DNA of 11,820 bases from Baffinella frigidus (taxonomy: Eukaryota > Cryptophyceae > Cryptomonadales > Baffinellaceae). Below, piece after piece: positions 6,567-11,740 of this stretch. Where the stretch lies: NCBI GenBank assembly GCA_026770585.1, contig MU647119.1:142202-154021 (forward strand). Reading direction: 5' to 3'. Each line of letters begins with the position of its first letter. The first letter of the stretch is position 1. Both the position numbers and the translations under genes were made by a program. Under the pieces are notes generated by a model. The model had not been told where the DNA came from, made no database searches, and saw only the letters and a list, made by a program, of their open reading frames with translations.

Positions 6567-6602
6567 CGCCACCTCTCCGTCCTCCGCTCTGCCGTTGGCG
6601 AG
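6567..6602 (+). repeat. Donor-side copy of exon 6
   Basis: Reads RHLSVLRSAVGE with synonymous changes only against 6372-6407, followed by GTGCAC. The lack of amino-acid change could mean selection or a recent copy. It has no acceptor of its own. Confidence 0.75.
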
Positions 6603-6744
6603 GTGCACTATCCAAACCAAGCAAACCGCAAATTGAAACCCTAATTGTTTTCTGGTAAATCAAGCCTAACCTAAGCCCTGAACTAAGCCCTCACCTAAGC
6701 CCTAACTTGATACCCGAAACGTGATACCCGAAACCCGGGAGCAG

Positions 6745-6792
6745 GACGGGGACGCGGAGCCGCGGGAGCTGAGCCACAAGGAGACGCTCGAG
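6745..6792 (+). CDS. Exon 7
   Basis: The acceptor GGGAGCAG ends at 6744 and the donor is GTGCCG at 6793. Sixteen phase 0 codons read DGDAEPRELSHKETLE, a charged linker. The GC-rich island stands out from CCCGAAA repeats on both sides. No partial copies were seen near it. Confidence 0.55.
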
Positions 6793-6799
6793 GTGCCGC

Positions 6800-7180
6800 C
6801 TCAACCCGAAACCCGAAACCCGAGACCCGAAAACCCGAGACCCGAAACCCGAAACCCCGAGACCCGAAAACTCGAAACCTGAAAACCCGAAACCCGAAAA
6901 CCCGAAAACCCGAAACCCGGAAACCCGAAAACCCGAAAACCCGAAACCCGAAAACCCGAAACCTGAAAACCCGAAAACCCGAAAACCGAGACCCGAAACC
7001 CGAAAACCCGAAACCCGAAACCTGAAAACCCGAAACCTGGAAACCCGGAAACCCGAAACCCGAAACCCCGAAACCCGAAACCCCGAAAACCGAGACCCGA
7101 AACCCCGAAAACTGATATCCGAAACCCGAAACCCGAAACCCCGAAATCCAAAACCCGAAACTTCGAAACCCGAAGCCTTC
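6800..7180 (+). repeat. CCCGAAA/CCCGAAAA array
   Basis: About 380 bp of ACCCGAAA and CCCGAGA units of 7 or 8 bp. The mixed unit lengths keep frames open for more than 130 codons on the minus strand (FGFRVSGF peptides), which are not genes. Confidence 0.93.
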
Positions 7181-7188
7181 TCTCACAG

Positions 7189-7228
7189 GTCCCTAATGCA
7201 AAAGGGGCTCCCAATTAGCCAGTCTGCC
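7189..7228 (+). other. Exon-like island that does not fit the phase
   Basis: CTTCTCTCACAG precedes and GTAAAT follows 40 unique bases; these are among the best splice-like edges in the window. Forty bases do not fit between phase 0 exons 7 and 8, and phase 0 reading meets TAG. One other frame is open (SLMQKGLPISQSA). It may be a decoy or poison exon, or intron sequence. Confidence 0.35.
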
Positions 7229-7498
7229 GTAAATAAGCCCTGTGCCCTAAACCCTGAACCCGCAACCCGGTATTGTAGATTTCGGCTTAGCGAGGATTTC
7301 ACTTCTGGTCGGGGGATCGAAAAAAATCGAAAAATCGCGTTGATTTTTACGCCCATCTAAAGTTTTATGCTATCTTACGCATGGATTTGATGACAAGATT
7401 GCGACCCCCACCCATATGATGACACAAAACGAATCATTTTCACGTTTTTTCGTTCCCTGATCTCGAAAAAAATCGCGCTAACCCGAAATTTACAATAG
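7229..7498 (+). other. AT-richer intron stretch before exon 8
   Basis: Mostly non-repetitive, with TCGAAAAAAATCG near 7318 and 7464 and one solitary ATGCTATCTTACGCATGGA copy (7367-7385). No gene is visible. It ends in the exon 8 acceptor AATAG. Confidence 0.6.
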
Positions 7499-7572
7499 GT
7501 GACGACGACGCTCGCGCGGCTCGGACAGCTTGCCGCGGGGCGGGCCACCAACTGGCAGCGCTTCTGCACCCG
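7499..7572 (+). CDS. Exon 8
   Basis: The acceptor ACAATAG ends at 7498 and the donor is GTCCAC at 7573. Twenty-four codons plus two bases read VTTTLARLGQLAAGRA then TNWQRFCT. The leftover CG joins the first G of exon 9 to give Arg. One donor-side copy (GCTTCTGCACCCG|GTC) lies at 7631-7643. Confidence 0.7.
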
Positions 7573-7588
7573 GTCCACCCGAAACCCA

Positions 7589-7691
7589 GCACCCGAAACC
7601 CAACCCCCCGAACTCTAGCATTTGGACCGTGCTTCTGCACCCGGTCTGTGCACCCGAAACCCAACCCCCCGAGCGCTAGCATTTGGACCGT
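7589..7691 (+). repeat. 61-bp tandem duplication carrying an exon 8 donor copy
   Basis: 7589-7630 and 7650-7691 match at a 61-bp offset (GCACCCGAAACCCAACCCCC ... AGCATTTGGACCGT). Between them lies GCTTCTGCACCCG|GT (7631-7643), the end of exon 8 with its donor. The order shows exon edge and intron copied together. Confidence 0.82.
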
Positions 7692-7735
7692 TGAAACCCG
7701 AAGCCCGAGGCTCTGCCCCCTACACTCTAAACGCT

Positions 7736-7854
7736 ACAGGGGTACCTCGCTCGTAAGAAATCGCCCCCCCCTTAGGACCACCATAGGGCCCTGGGAATAG
7801 GCCTACTGTAGGGTCCTAGGGGGGTGCGGTTTCTTATGAGCGAGGTACCCCTCC
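7736..7854 (+). mobile_element. Hairpin MITE-like element, family 1, copy 2
   Basis: The left arm 7736-7760 matches the 3420 arm with one change (TCGTAAG for TCATAAG). The right arm 7830-7852 is identical up to ACCCCT. The inner pair is CTTAGGACCACC and GGGTCCTAGGGGGG. Length is about the same as copy 1. No clear target-site duplication was found because the right end abuts a family 2 element. Confidence 0.82.
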
Positions 7855-7957
7855 ACAGAGCGGACTTCGAAGTGGTTTCGAATAACCCCTCAGCGATAAG
7901 ACCTAAGACCCTACGGTAGGCAACCCGTAGAGACATCGGGGGGTTCCTACGGATAAG
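7855..7957 (+). mobile_element. Hairpin element, family 2, copy 2
   Basis: ACAGAGCGGACTTCGAAGTG, AATAACCCCTCAGCGATAAG, CTACGGTAGGCAACCCGTAG and GGGGGGTTCCTACGGAT follow the order seen at 5178-5267. It begins directly after family 1 copy 2. The right terminal repeat of the first copy is missing here, so the shared part probably ends near CTACGGAT. Confidence 0.7.
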
Positions 7958-8235
7958 GTAATGGAAAGGTGGCCCGATTCGGGCCGAAAATCCCGTTGTA
8001 GCCCGCTGTGTGGAACATCCTCGATGCCCCAAACTCTGGGGATACAACCCCGTGTAGGATGACCGGAGTGACTGTGTAAAGTCCCTCGTAGCTCGTAGGT
8101 GTGTGGGTAAACCCTCAACCTGAACCCTCGGGGGTAACCTGGTCACCTATACGGTCACCGGTACCGGTCATCGGATCGCCCCCCTGGGCAGGGTTCCCTC
8201 GTAGGTGTGTGGGTAAACCCTCAACCCGAACGCAG
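7958..8235 (+). other. Unique intron block and a 29-bp direct repeat
   Basis: 7958-8090 is non-repetitive and holds nested complementary pieces (CATCCT/AGGATG, CCCCA/TGGGG near 8009-8062). CTCGTAGGTGTGTGGGTAAA CCCTCAACC occurs at 8092-8120 and again at 8198-8226, just before exon 9. Between them is GGTCACCGGTACCGGTCATC, rich in dyad symmetry. No gene was found. Confidence 0.6.
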
Positions 8236-8293
8236 GACGCCCGAGGCGCTGGGCCTCTTGATCCGCGCCGCGCACACGCTCCCCGCCGAAACG
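8236..8293 (+). CDS. Exon 9
   Basis: The acceptor AACGCAG ends at 8235 and the donor is GTGCCG at 8294. One base completes Arg from exon 8, then 19 codons read TPEALGLLIRAAHTLPAET, a clear amphipathic helix. Another frame is also open but gives an Arg/Pro-rich peptide and would break the phase. A short donor copy (GGCGAAACG|GTGGCGAACC) sits at 8471-8479. Confidence 0.68.
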
Positions 8294-8598
8294 GTGCCGA
8301 ACCCTCAACACCCAACACCTAACCCTAAACCCTGAACCTCAAACCCTAAACCCCGAACCCTCAACTCTCAACCCTACAACGTAAGCCCAAAGCCCCGTGC
8401 GTGCGCGTCCTTGTTCCCGAACCAAACCCGAAATCCGAATCCCGAAACCCGAGACCCGAAACCGCACCCTGGCGAAACGGTGGCGAACCCTAAACCCTAA
8501 ACCCCAAACACCAAACCCTATGCTTCTTGTTGGTGAGCAACCCGAAACCCGAAACACAGAACCCTAAACCCCACAGCCCACCTCCTAAACCCGAAACT
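8294..8598 (+). repeat. Heptamer intron with a short exon 9 donor copy
   Basis: CCCTAAA, CCCGAAA and CCCGAAT units are interrupted by GC-rich pieces near 8390-8415 and 8521-8537 that I cannot fit as exons. 8471-8488 repeats the exon 9 end and first intron bases. Confidence 0.7.
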
Positions 8599-8780
8599 CG
8601 AAACCGATCCAACCAAATCACAAGCCCTAAACCCTAACCCTGATAACACTGAAATCCAGATGGAGAATCCGAATCCCGAATCCTGAATCCCGAATCCCGA
8701 ATCCCGAAACCCGAAACCGATCCAACTAAACCACAAACCCTAAATCCTAACCCTGATAACACTGAAATGCAGGTGGAGAA
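8599..8780 (+). repeat. 69-bp direct repeat spanning the exon 10 acceptor
   Basis: 8599-8667 and 8712-8780 are same-length copies (CGAAACCGATCCAAC ... CCTGATAACACTGAAAT.CAG) that both run across the acceptor into exon 10 (ATGGAGAAT versus GTGGAGAAC). Only the second continues into the full exon. This is an acceptor-side copy lying upstream. Confidence 0.85.
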
Positions 8781-8880
8781 CACGCTCGCGCTGCTGGCTG
8801 CGGCGCTCTCCGCCCCGCCCCGCCCCGCCTCCTCTGCAAAGGGGGATGCCCCGCGCCGCGAGAAATCCTCTGCGAGCCAG
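8773..8880 (+). CDS. Exon 10
   Basis: The acceptor AAATGCAG ends at 8772. Thirty-six phase 0 codons read VENTLALLAAALSAPP then RPASSAKGDAPRREKSSASQ: a hydrophobic helix followed by a Ser/Lys/Arg linker. No GT follows. The best donor is CAG|GCACCC, a GC donor at 8881, since the frame would otherwise stop three codons on. Phase 0 matches exon 11. Confidence 0.62.
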
Positions 8881-9111
8881 GCACCCTAACCCCACACCCG
8901 AAACCCTAAACCCGAAACCCTAAACCATGAACCCCAAAACGTGACACCTTAACCCTAAACCCTAAACCCTAAACCCTAACCTCCAAACCCCAAACCCCAA
9001 ACCCCAACCCCTAAACCCTAACCCACAGACCCTAAACCCTAACCTTCATACCCTGACCCCCAAACCCGAAATCCGAAACCCGAAACCCGAAACCTGAAAC
9101 CCCGAGCACAG
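8881..9111 (+). repeat. Intron 10: CCCTAAA/CCCGAAA heptamers
   Basis: About 230 bp of CCCTAAA, CCCCAAA and CCCGAAA units with no island that fits as an exon. Confidence 0.8.
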
Positions 9112-9278
9112 GGAGGGGGGCGGGGGAAGAAGGGCGTTGAGTCGGAGAGCGACGAGGAGGACGAGCAAGAAGCCTCGGGCGCCTCGAGCCAGGGCAAGAT
9201 GGTGCTGGGCGACCCGGCCGTGGCGCTCCTCGAAGCGCACCCACTGCTCGACTGGCTCATCACGAACCTCGCACTCGA
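9112..9278 (+). CDS. Exon 11, acidic linker and helix
   Basis: The acceptor GAGCACAG ends at 9111. The donor is GTAACC at 9279, inside what looks like a CTC GAG TAA ending. The exon has 55 codons plus two bases: GGGRGKKGVE (basic), SESDEEDEQE (acidic, a possible casein-kinase-2-type target by composition), ASGASSQGK, then MVLGDPAVALLEAHPLLDW and LITNLAL. The leftover GA joins the first G of exon 12 to restore Glu, so the TAA is intronic. Both downstream copies also read CTCGA|GT. This is the largest exon found. Confidence 0.7.
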
Positions 9279-9402
9279 GTAACCACCCCGAAACCCTGCA
9301 CCCCAACCCCGCAAACGCGCGTTCCACTCCAGCTCGCGTTCCAATCCGAACCTGAAACCCCAACCCCCAACCCCCAAACCCCAAACCCCAAACCCCAAAC
9401 CC

Positions 9403-9549
9403 GCGTTGCAATACCTCCTGGAGGCACACCCGCTGCTCGACTGGCTCATCACGAACCTCGCCCTCGAGTGCCTCAACCCTGAAACATCCACCCTGAACCG
9501 TAAACGCGAAACCTGAAACCGACTGCCTCATCACGAACCTCGCCCTCGA
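9403..9549 (+). repeat. Two donor-side copies of exon 11
   Basis: 9403-9467 reads ALQYLLEAHPLLDWLITNLA before CTCGA|GTGCCT. 9521-9549 reads DCLITNLAL before CTCGA|GTAGCC. They keep the coding end and donor but no acidic linker. In the second, TGC replaces TGG (Cys for Trp). Confidence 0.8.
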
Positions 9550-9620
9550 GTAGCCTCCTCCTCCTCTTCCTTCTTCGTCTTCTTCTTTTTCTGCTGCCTC
9601 TTTTTCTGTTTCTTCTGCTT

Positions 9621-9651
<31 letters not shown>

Positions 9652-9652
9652 T
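9550..9652 (+). repeat. TTC/CTC microsatellite
   Basis: (CTC)n then (TTC)n pyrimidine tract, starting at the last exon 11 donor copy and ending shortly before an exon 12 acceptor copy. Confidence 0.93.
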
Positions 9653-9700
9653 AAGCCCTAACCCCGAAACCTGAAATCGCCTGAACCCTAACCCGCCCAG

Positions 9701-9724
9701 GTCCCGCTCGGCCACCGTGCGCTC
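9701..9724 (+). repeat. Upstream acceptor-side copy of exon 12
   Basis: CCGCCCAG then GTCCCGCTCGGCCACCGTGC, identical to the first 21 bases of exon 12, then CTCC and a CA/TA tract. Acceptor present, no donor. Confidence 0.82.
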
Positions 9725-9735
9725 CTCCTCCTTCG

Positions 9736-9788
<53 letters not shown>

Positions 9789-9840
9789 ATATATATATAT
9801 GTATATATATATATATTATATATACACACACATATATATA
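9736..9840 (+). repeat. (CA)n(TA)n alternating purine-pyrimidine tract
   Basis: CA repeats pass into about 80 bp of TA/TG repeats and back to CACACA. The tract is nearly self-complementary and could extrude as a cruciform or adopt left-handed DNA, as expected of such sequences. Tyr/Ile-rich frames across it are artefacts. Confidence 0.93.
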
Positions 9841-9927
9841 CCTCCCTCCTCCTCCTCCTCCTCCGTGTTCGTGTTCTTGTTCTGCTTCTGGTTCTTCGTC
9901 GTCTTCTTCTGAACCCCACACCCCTGG
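9841..9927 (+). repeat. CTC/TTC pyrimidine tract before exon 12
   Basis: CCTCCTCCT and GTTCTTGTTCTG-type imperfect triplets lead to CCCCTGGCAG. A long pyrimidine-rich run this near the acceptor would make a strong tract. Confidence 0.8.
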
Positions 9928-9930
9928 CAG

Positions 9931-10042
9931 GTCCCGCTCGGCCACCGTGCGCGCGCTCGCGTGCAAAGTCATTTCGGGGATCGCCGCGCACCTTTCTTCG
10001 GCGGGGGGGCGCCGCGCAAGGCTCCTTCAGCGCGTTCTCCAC
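9931..10042 (+). CDS. Exon 12
   Basis: The acceptor CCTGGCAG ends at 9930 and the donor is GTGGTA at 10043. One base completes Glu from exon 11, then 37 codons read SRSATVRALACKVISGIA, AHLSSAGGRRA and RLLQRVLH: two helices round a Gly/Arg turn. A 7-G run near 10003-10009 lies in the turn. All three frames stay open here; this one alone meets both neighbours in phase and has helical character. Confidence 0.65.
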
Positions 10043-10045
10043 GTG

Positions 10046-10215
10046 GTACCAGTCACGTCCGTATCTCGTCCTTATCTCCTGCCTGTCGCGTCCTTACCAC
10101 GTCCAGAATCGTACCAGTCACGTCCTTATCTCGTCCAGAATCGTACCAGCCACGTCCTTATCTCGGTTCAGTGTCGTCCCGAATTGTACCGGTCGCGTCC
10201 GCGTGTCTCGTCCCG
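10046..10215 (+). repeat. Imperfect tandem repeat (GTACCAGTCACGTCCTTATC)
   Basis: Units start at 10046, 10111, 10143 and 10186, each GTACC.GTC.CGTCC with TCTCGTCC. Spacing is 65, 32 and 43 bp, so lengths differ. The intron has no heptamers here. Confidence 0.85.
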
Positions 10216-10233
10216 CTACATCACACTTGTTAC

Positions 10234-10295
10234 GTGGTTTCGGGGATCGCCGCGCACCTCTCCGCCGCGCGAGACTGCTCCAGCGCGTTCTCCAC
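10234..10295 (+). pseudogene. Donor-side copy of exon 12 with a 13-base deletion
   Basis: Reads VSGIAAHLSAA in the exon 12 frame, then lacks 13 bases against exon 12, so the conserved end (CAGCGCGTTCTCCAC|GT) falls in another frame. The deleted part includes the G-run. Confidence 0.75.
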
Positions 10296-10467
10296 GTTCA
10301 TCTGAAAAGCTAACGCCAGCGAGGTACTTAGAGCCTACGGATTGCCTACGGTAGGAGCCCCCCTCCTACGACTTTTAAAGACCTTTTGTTTTAAACGTCG
10401 TAGAAGGAGGGGGGTTCCTACCGTAGGCTAAGGGGTCCGCTGGCGTTAGCTTGTGGCATGAACGTGG
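10292..10467 (+). mobile_element. 176-bp inverted-repeat element containing an exon edge
   Basis: AAGCTAACGCCAGCG (10307-10321) is perfectly inverted at 10438-10452. Inner arms GCCTACGGTAGGA, CCCCCCTCCTACGAC and partners form a long stem. Outer arms CCACGTTCAT (10292-10301) and ATGAACGTGG (10458-10467) extend it with a mismatch zone. The outer left arm overlaps the end of the exon 12 copy, so exon sequence appears inverted at the far side. Confidence 0.78.
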
Positions 10468-10501
10468 TGCGCCTCGAAACTCTGTTTGCCCACAGTAAAC
10501 C

Positions 10502-10873
10502 TTTTGTACCCCAAACATGTGAAAAACGTGTACCCTAAAAATGTAATTGTCGTGTACTCTAACGTTTTCCACACCCTTAACGGTAGGTTCCAACGCTCAG
10601 GCAGTCGCTCGGGTAATTTTTGTACCCTAAAGGTGAAAAATGTGTGCTCTAAAAATGTAAATGTCGTGTACCCTAACGTTTTCCACACCCCTAACGCCTC
10701 CCAGCTTCTCGAGATGCTCGCAGACCTCCTTTCCCCCACGTGTTGACAGGTGGCTACGTACCATTTAGTACCACGAAACGAACCGGTGCGTCCTGAAATT
10801 CCCAGTAATGACCTGCCGTGGATCCTAAAAATGTAAATATTGTATATACCCTAACATTTTCTACACCCCAACC
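10502..10873 (+). repeat. About 80-bp repeat, three copies
   Basis: 10502-10581, 10617-10695 and a shorter copy at 10822-10873 share CCTAAAAATGTAAATGTCGT, GTACCCTAACGTTTTCCAC and ACCCC. In the first two, copy end and exon 13 pieces are joined. Confidence 0.85.
10584..10729 (+). pseudogene. Upstream copy of exon 13, split by the 80-bp repeat
   Basis: GGTAG|GTTCCAACGCTCAGGCAGTC (to about 10611) resembles the exon 13 acceptor and start. AACGCCTCCCAGCTTCTCGA from 10693 gives ASQLLEMLADLL, the exon middle. Between them sits a full 80-bp repeat. No donor follows; a TGA ends the reading after 10740. Confidence 0.68.
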
Positions 10874-10879
10874 CCCTAG

Positions 10880-10951
10880 GTTCCGACGCTGCCGTCGCTG
10901 GGGCAGAACGCCTCCCAGCTTCTCGAGATGCTCGCGGGCCTCGTCACCCAG
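10880..10951 (+). CDS. Exon 13
   Basis: The acceptor CCCCCTAG ends at 10879 and the donor is GTCCCG at 10952. Twenty-four phase 0 codons read VPTLPSLGQN then ASQLLEMLAGLVTQ, a Leu-rich helix. It is the best-repeated exon: one split copy upstream and three downstream. It ends in phase 0 with no certain partner in the window. Confidence 0.7.
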
Positions 10952-10959
10952 GTCCCGTC

Positions 10960-11200
10960 CCCTAAACTACCACACCCTAAACTAGACCCTAACCCCGAAA
11001 TCTTAAACTAAACCCTAAACATTCTCCACCCGAACGAAACCCGGAACCTTGGACCCCAAACCCTCAACCCCATACCCCATACCCCATGCCCTAAACCCTA
11101 AACCCTAAGCTTCTCGAGATGCTCGCTGGGCTCGTCACCCAGGTCCCGTCCCCTAATCCCAAAACCCTAAAACCCGAAATGTTCAACCCTGAACCGTACC
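10960..11200 (+). repeat. CCCTAAA-like intron 13
   Basis: CCCTAAA, CCATACC and CCCGAAA units surround the 11109-11142 exon copy. Nothing else was seen. Confidence 0.75.
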
Positions 11201-11209
11201 CTTCCCCAG

Positions 11210-11308
11210 GTCCCGAACACCTGCATAACAGAATCTGTGGGTGGATACACCCATCTTGGCCTTGTTTTTATGGCTAAAATAGCATATCTACGAGTAGGGC
11301 GCAGGGTG
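11210..11308 (+). other. Possible further exon or unique intron piece
   Basis: CCTTCCCCAG precedes a frame that fits phase 0 after exon 13: VPNTCITESVGGYTHLGL then VFMAKIAYLRVG, with TAA at 11309. It is non-repetitive to about 11295. Against it, wobble positions are AT-richer than in the other exons, and two exon 13 copies lie beyond it. It could be a terminal exon or an inserted sequence. Confidence 0.28.
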
Positions 11309-11686
11309 TAAGGTGTAGGGTGTAGGGAGTAGGGTGTAGAGTGTAGGGTGTAGGGTGTAGGGTTTCGCTGGAGCAGAACGCCTCCCAGCTTCTCGAGATG
11401 CTCGCTGGCCTCGTCACCCAGGTCTCAAACCCGAAAACCCGAAATGTTAGACCCTAAAGCGTAACCCCCCCACATCAACGTTTTTCGGCCTCCCCTCATG
11501 AAACTGAGTCGGATGTTGGGTTTCGGGGCTAGGGTTTAGAGAGGAGGGTGGAAGGTGGAGGTTGGAGGGTGGAAGGTGTAGGGTAAAGGGCTAAGACAGT
11601 AGGGTGTAGGGTGTAGGGCTTAGAGAGAAGGATGTAGGGTGTAGGGTGTAGGGCTGAGAGAGTAGGGTGTAGGGTGTAGGGTTTAG
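11296..11686 (+). repeat. G-rich TAGGGTG repeats, reversed orientation
   Basis: TAGGGTG, TAGGGTT and GGAGGGTG units occupy the + strand here, the reverse complement of the C-rich sense found everywhere else. The block is broken by exon 13 copy 11365-11421 and by C-rich sequence at 11422-11500, then resumes at 11515. Confidence 0.9.
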
Positions 11687-11740
11687 CTGGGGCAGAACGC
11701 CTCCCAGCTTCTCGAGATGCTCGCTGGCTTCGTCACCCAG

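Larger units (their letters stand above)
23..10951 (+). other. Intron-dense protein-coding gene, 16-exon partial model, family not recognised
   Basis: Sixteen exon islands on the + strand are joined by GT-AG introns, with one GC-AG intron after exon 10. Junction phases, given as bases left over plus bases contributed, are 1+2 at exons 2a/2b and 4/5, 2+1 at 8/9 and 11/12, and 0 elsewhere; every one is compatible. The spliced frame is 419 codons without a stop. The product is mostly short amphipathic helices such as LLAMLRRT, VDAILDVLDSGE, LIEAVESMGE, LIRAAHTLP and ASQLLEMLAGLVTQ, with one acidic linker (SESDEEDEQE). This suits an alpha-solenoid or all-helical scaffold, which is an inference from composition. 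Exon codons mostly end in C or G, unlike the A/C-rich introns. Neither a start codon nor a certain stop is visible, so the gene runs past both edges. Some exon edges could move, and the two smallest exons are the least certain. Confidence 0.68.
11109..11740 (+). repeat. Three downstream copies of exon 13
   Basis: 11109-11142 reads LLEMLAGLVTQ. 11365-11421 reads SLEQN then ASQLLEMLAGLVTQ. 11687-11740 reads LGQNASQLLEMLAGFVTQ. Each ends CACCCAG|GT. The last also has TTTAG before it, so it could be an independent 54-nt phase 0 exon repeating the helix. Between copies the first intron bases (CCCGTCCCCTAA) are shared in part. Confidence 0.82.

Noticed and set aside
6695-7214. Minus-strand frames of 137 and 163 codons with FGFRVSGF repeats
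   Set aside because: Two overlapping frames over the same CCCGAAA array, with no start context or unique domain.
7772-8146. 124-codon minus-strand frame
   Set aside because: It covers two hairpin elements end to end; part of it recurs at 5178-5278 as element sequence, so it is not an independent gene.
9473-10354. Frames of 189-198 codons on both strands across 9473-10354
   Set aside because: They cross TTC and CA/TA microsatellites and include parts of exon 12 in the wrong phase.
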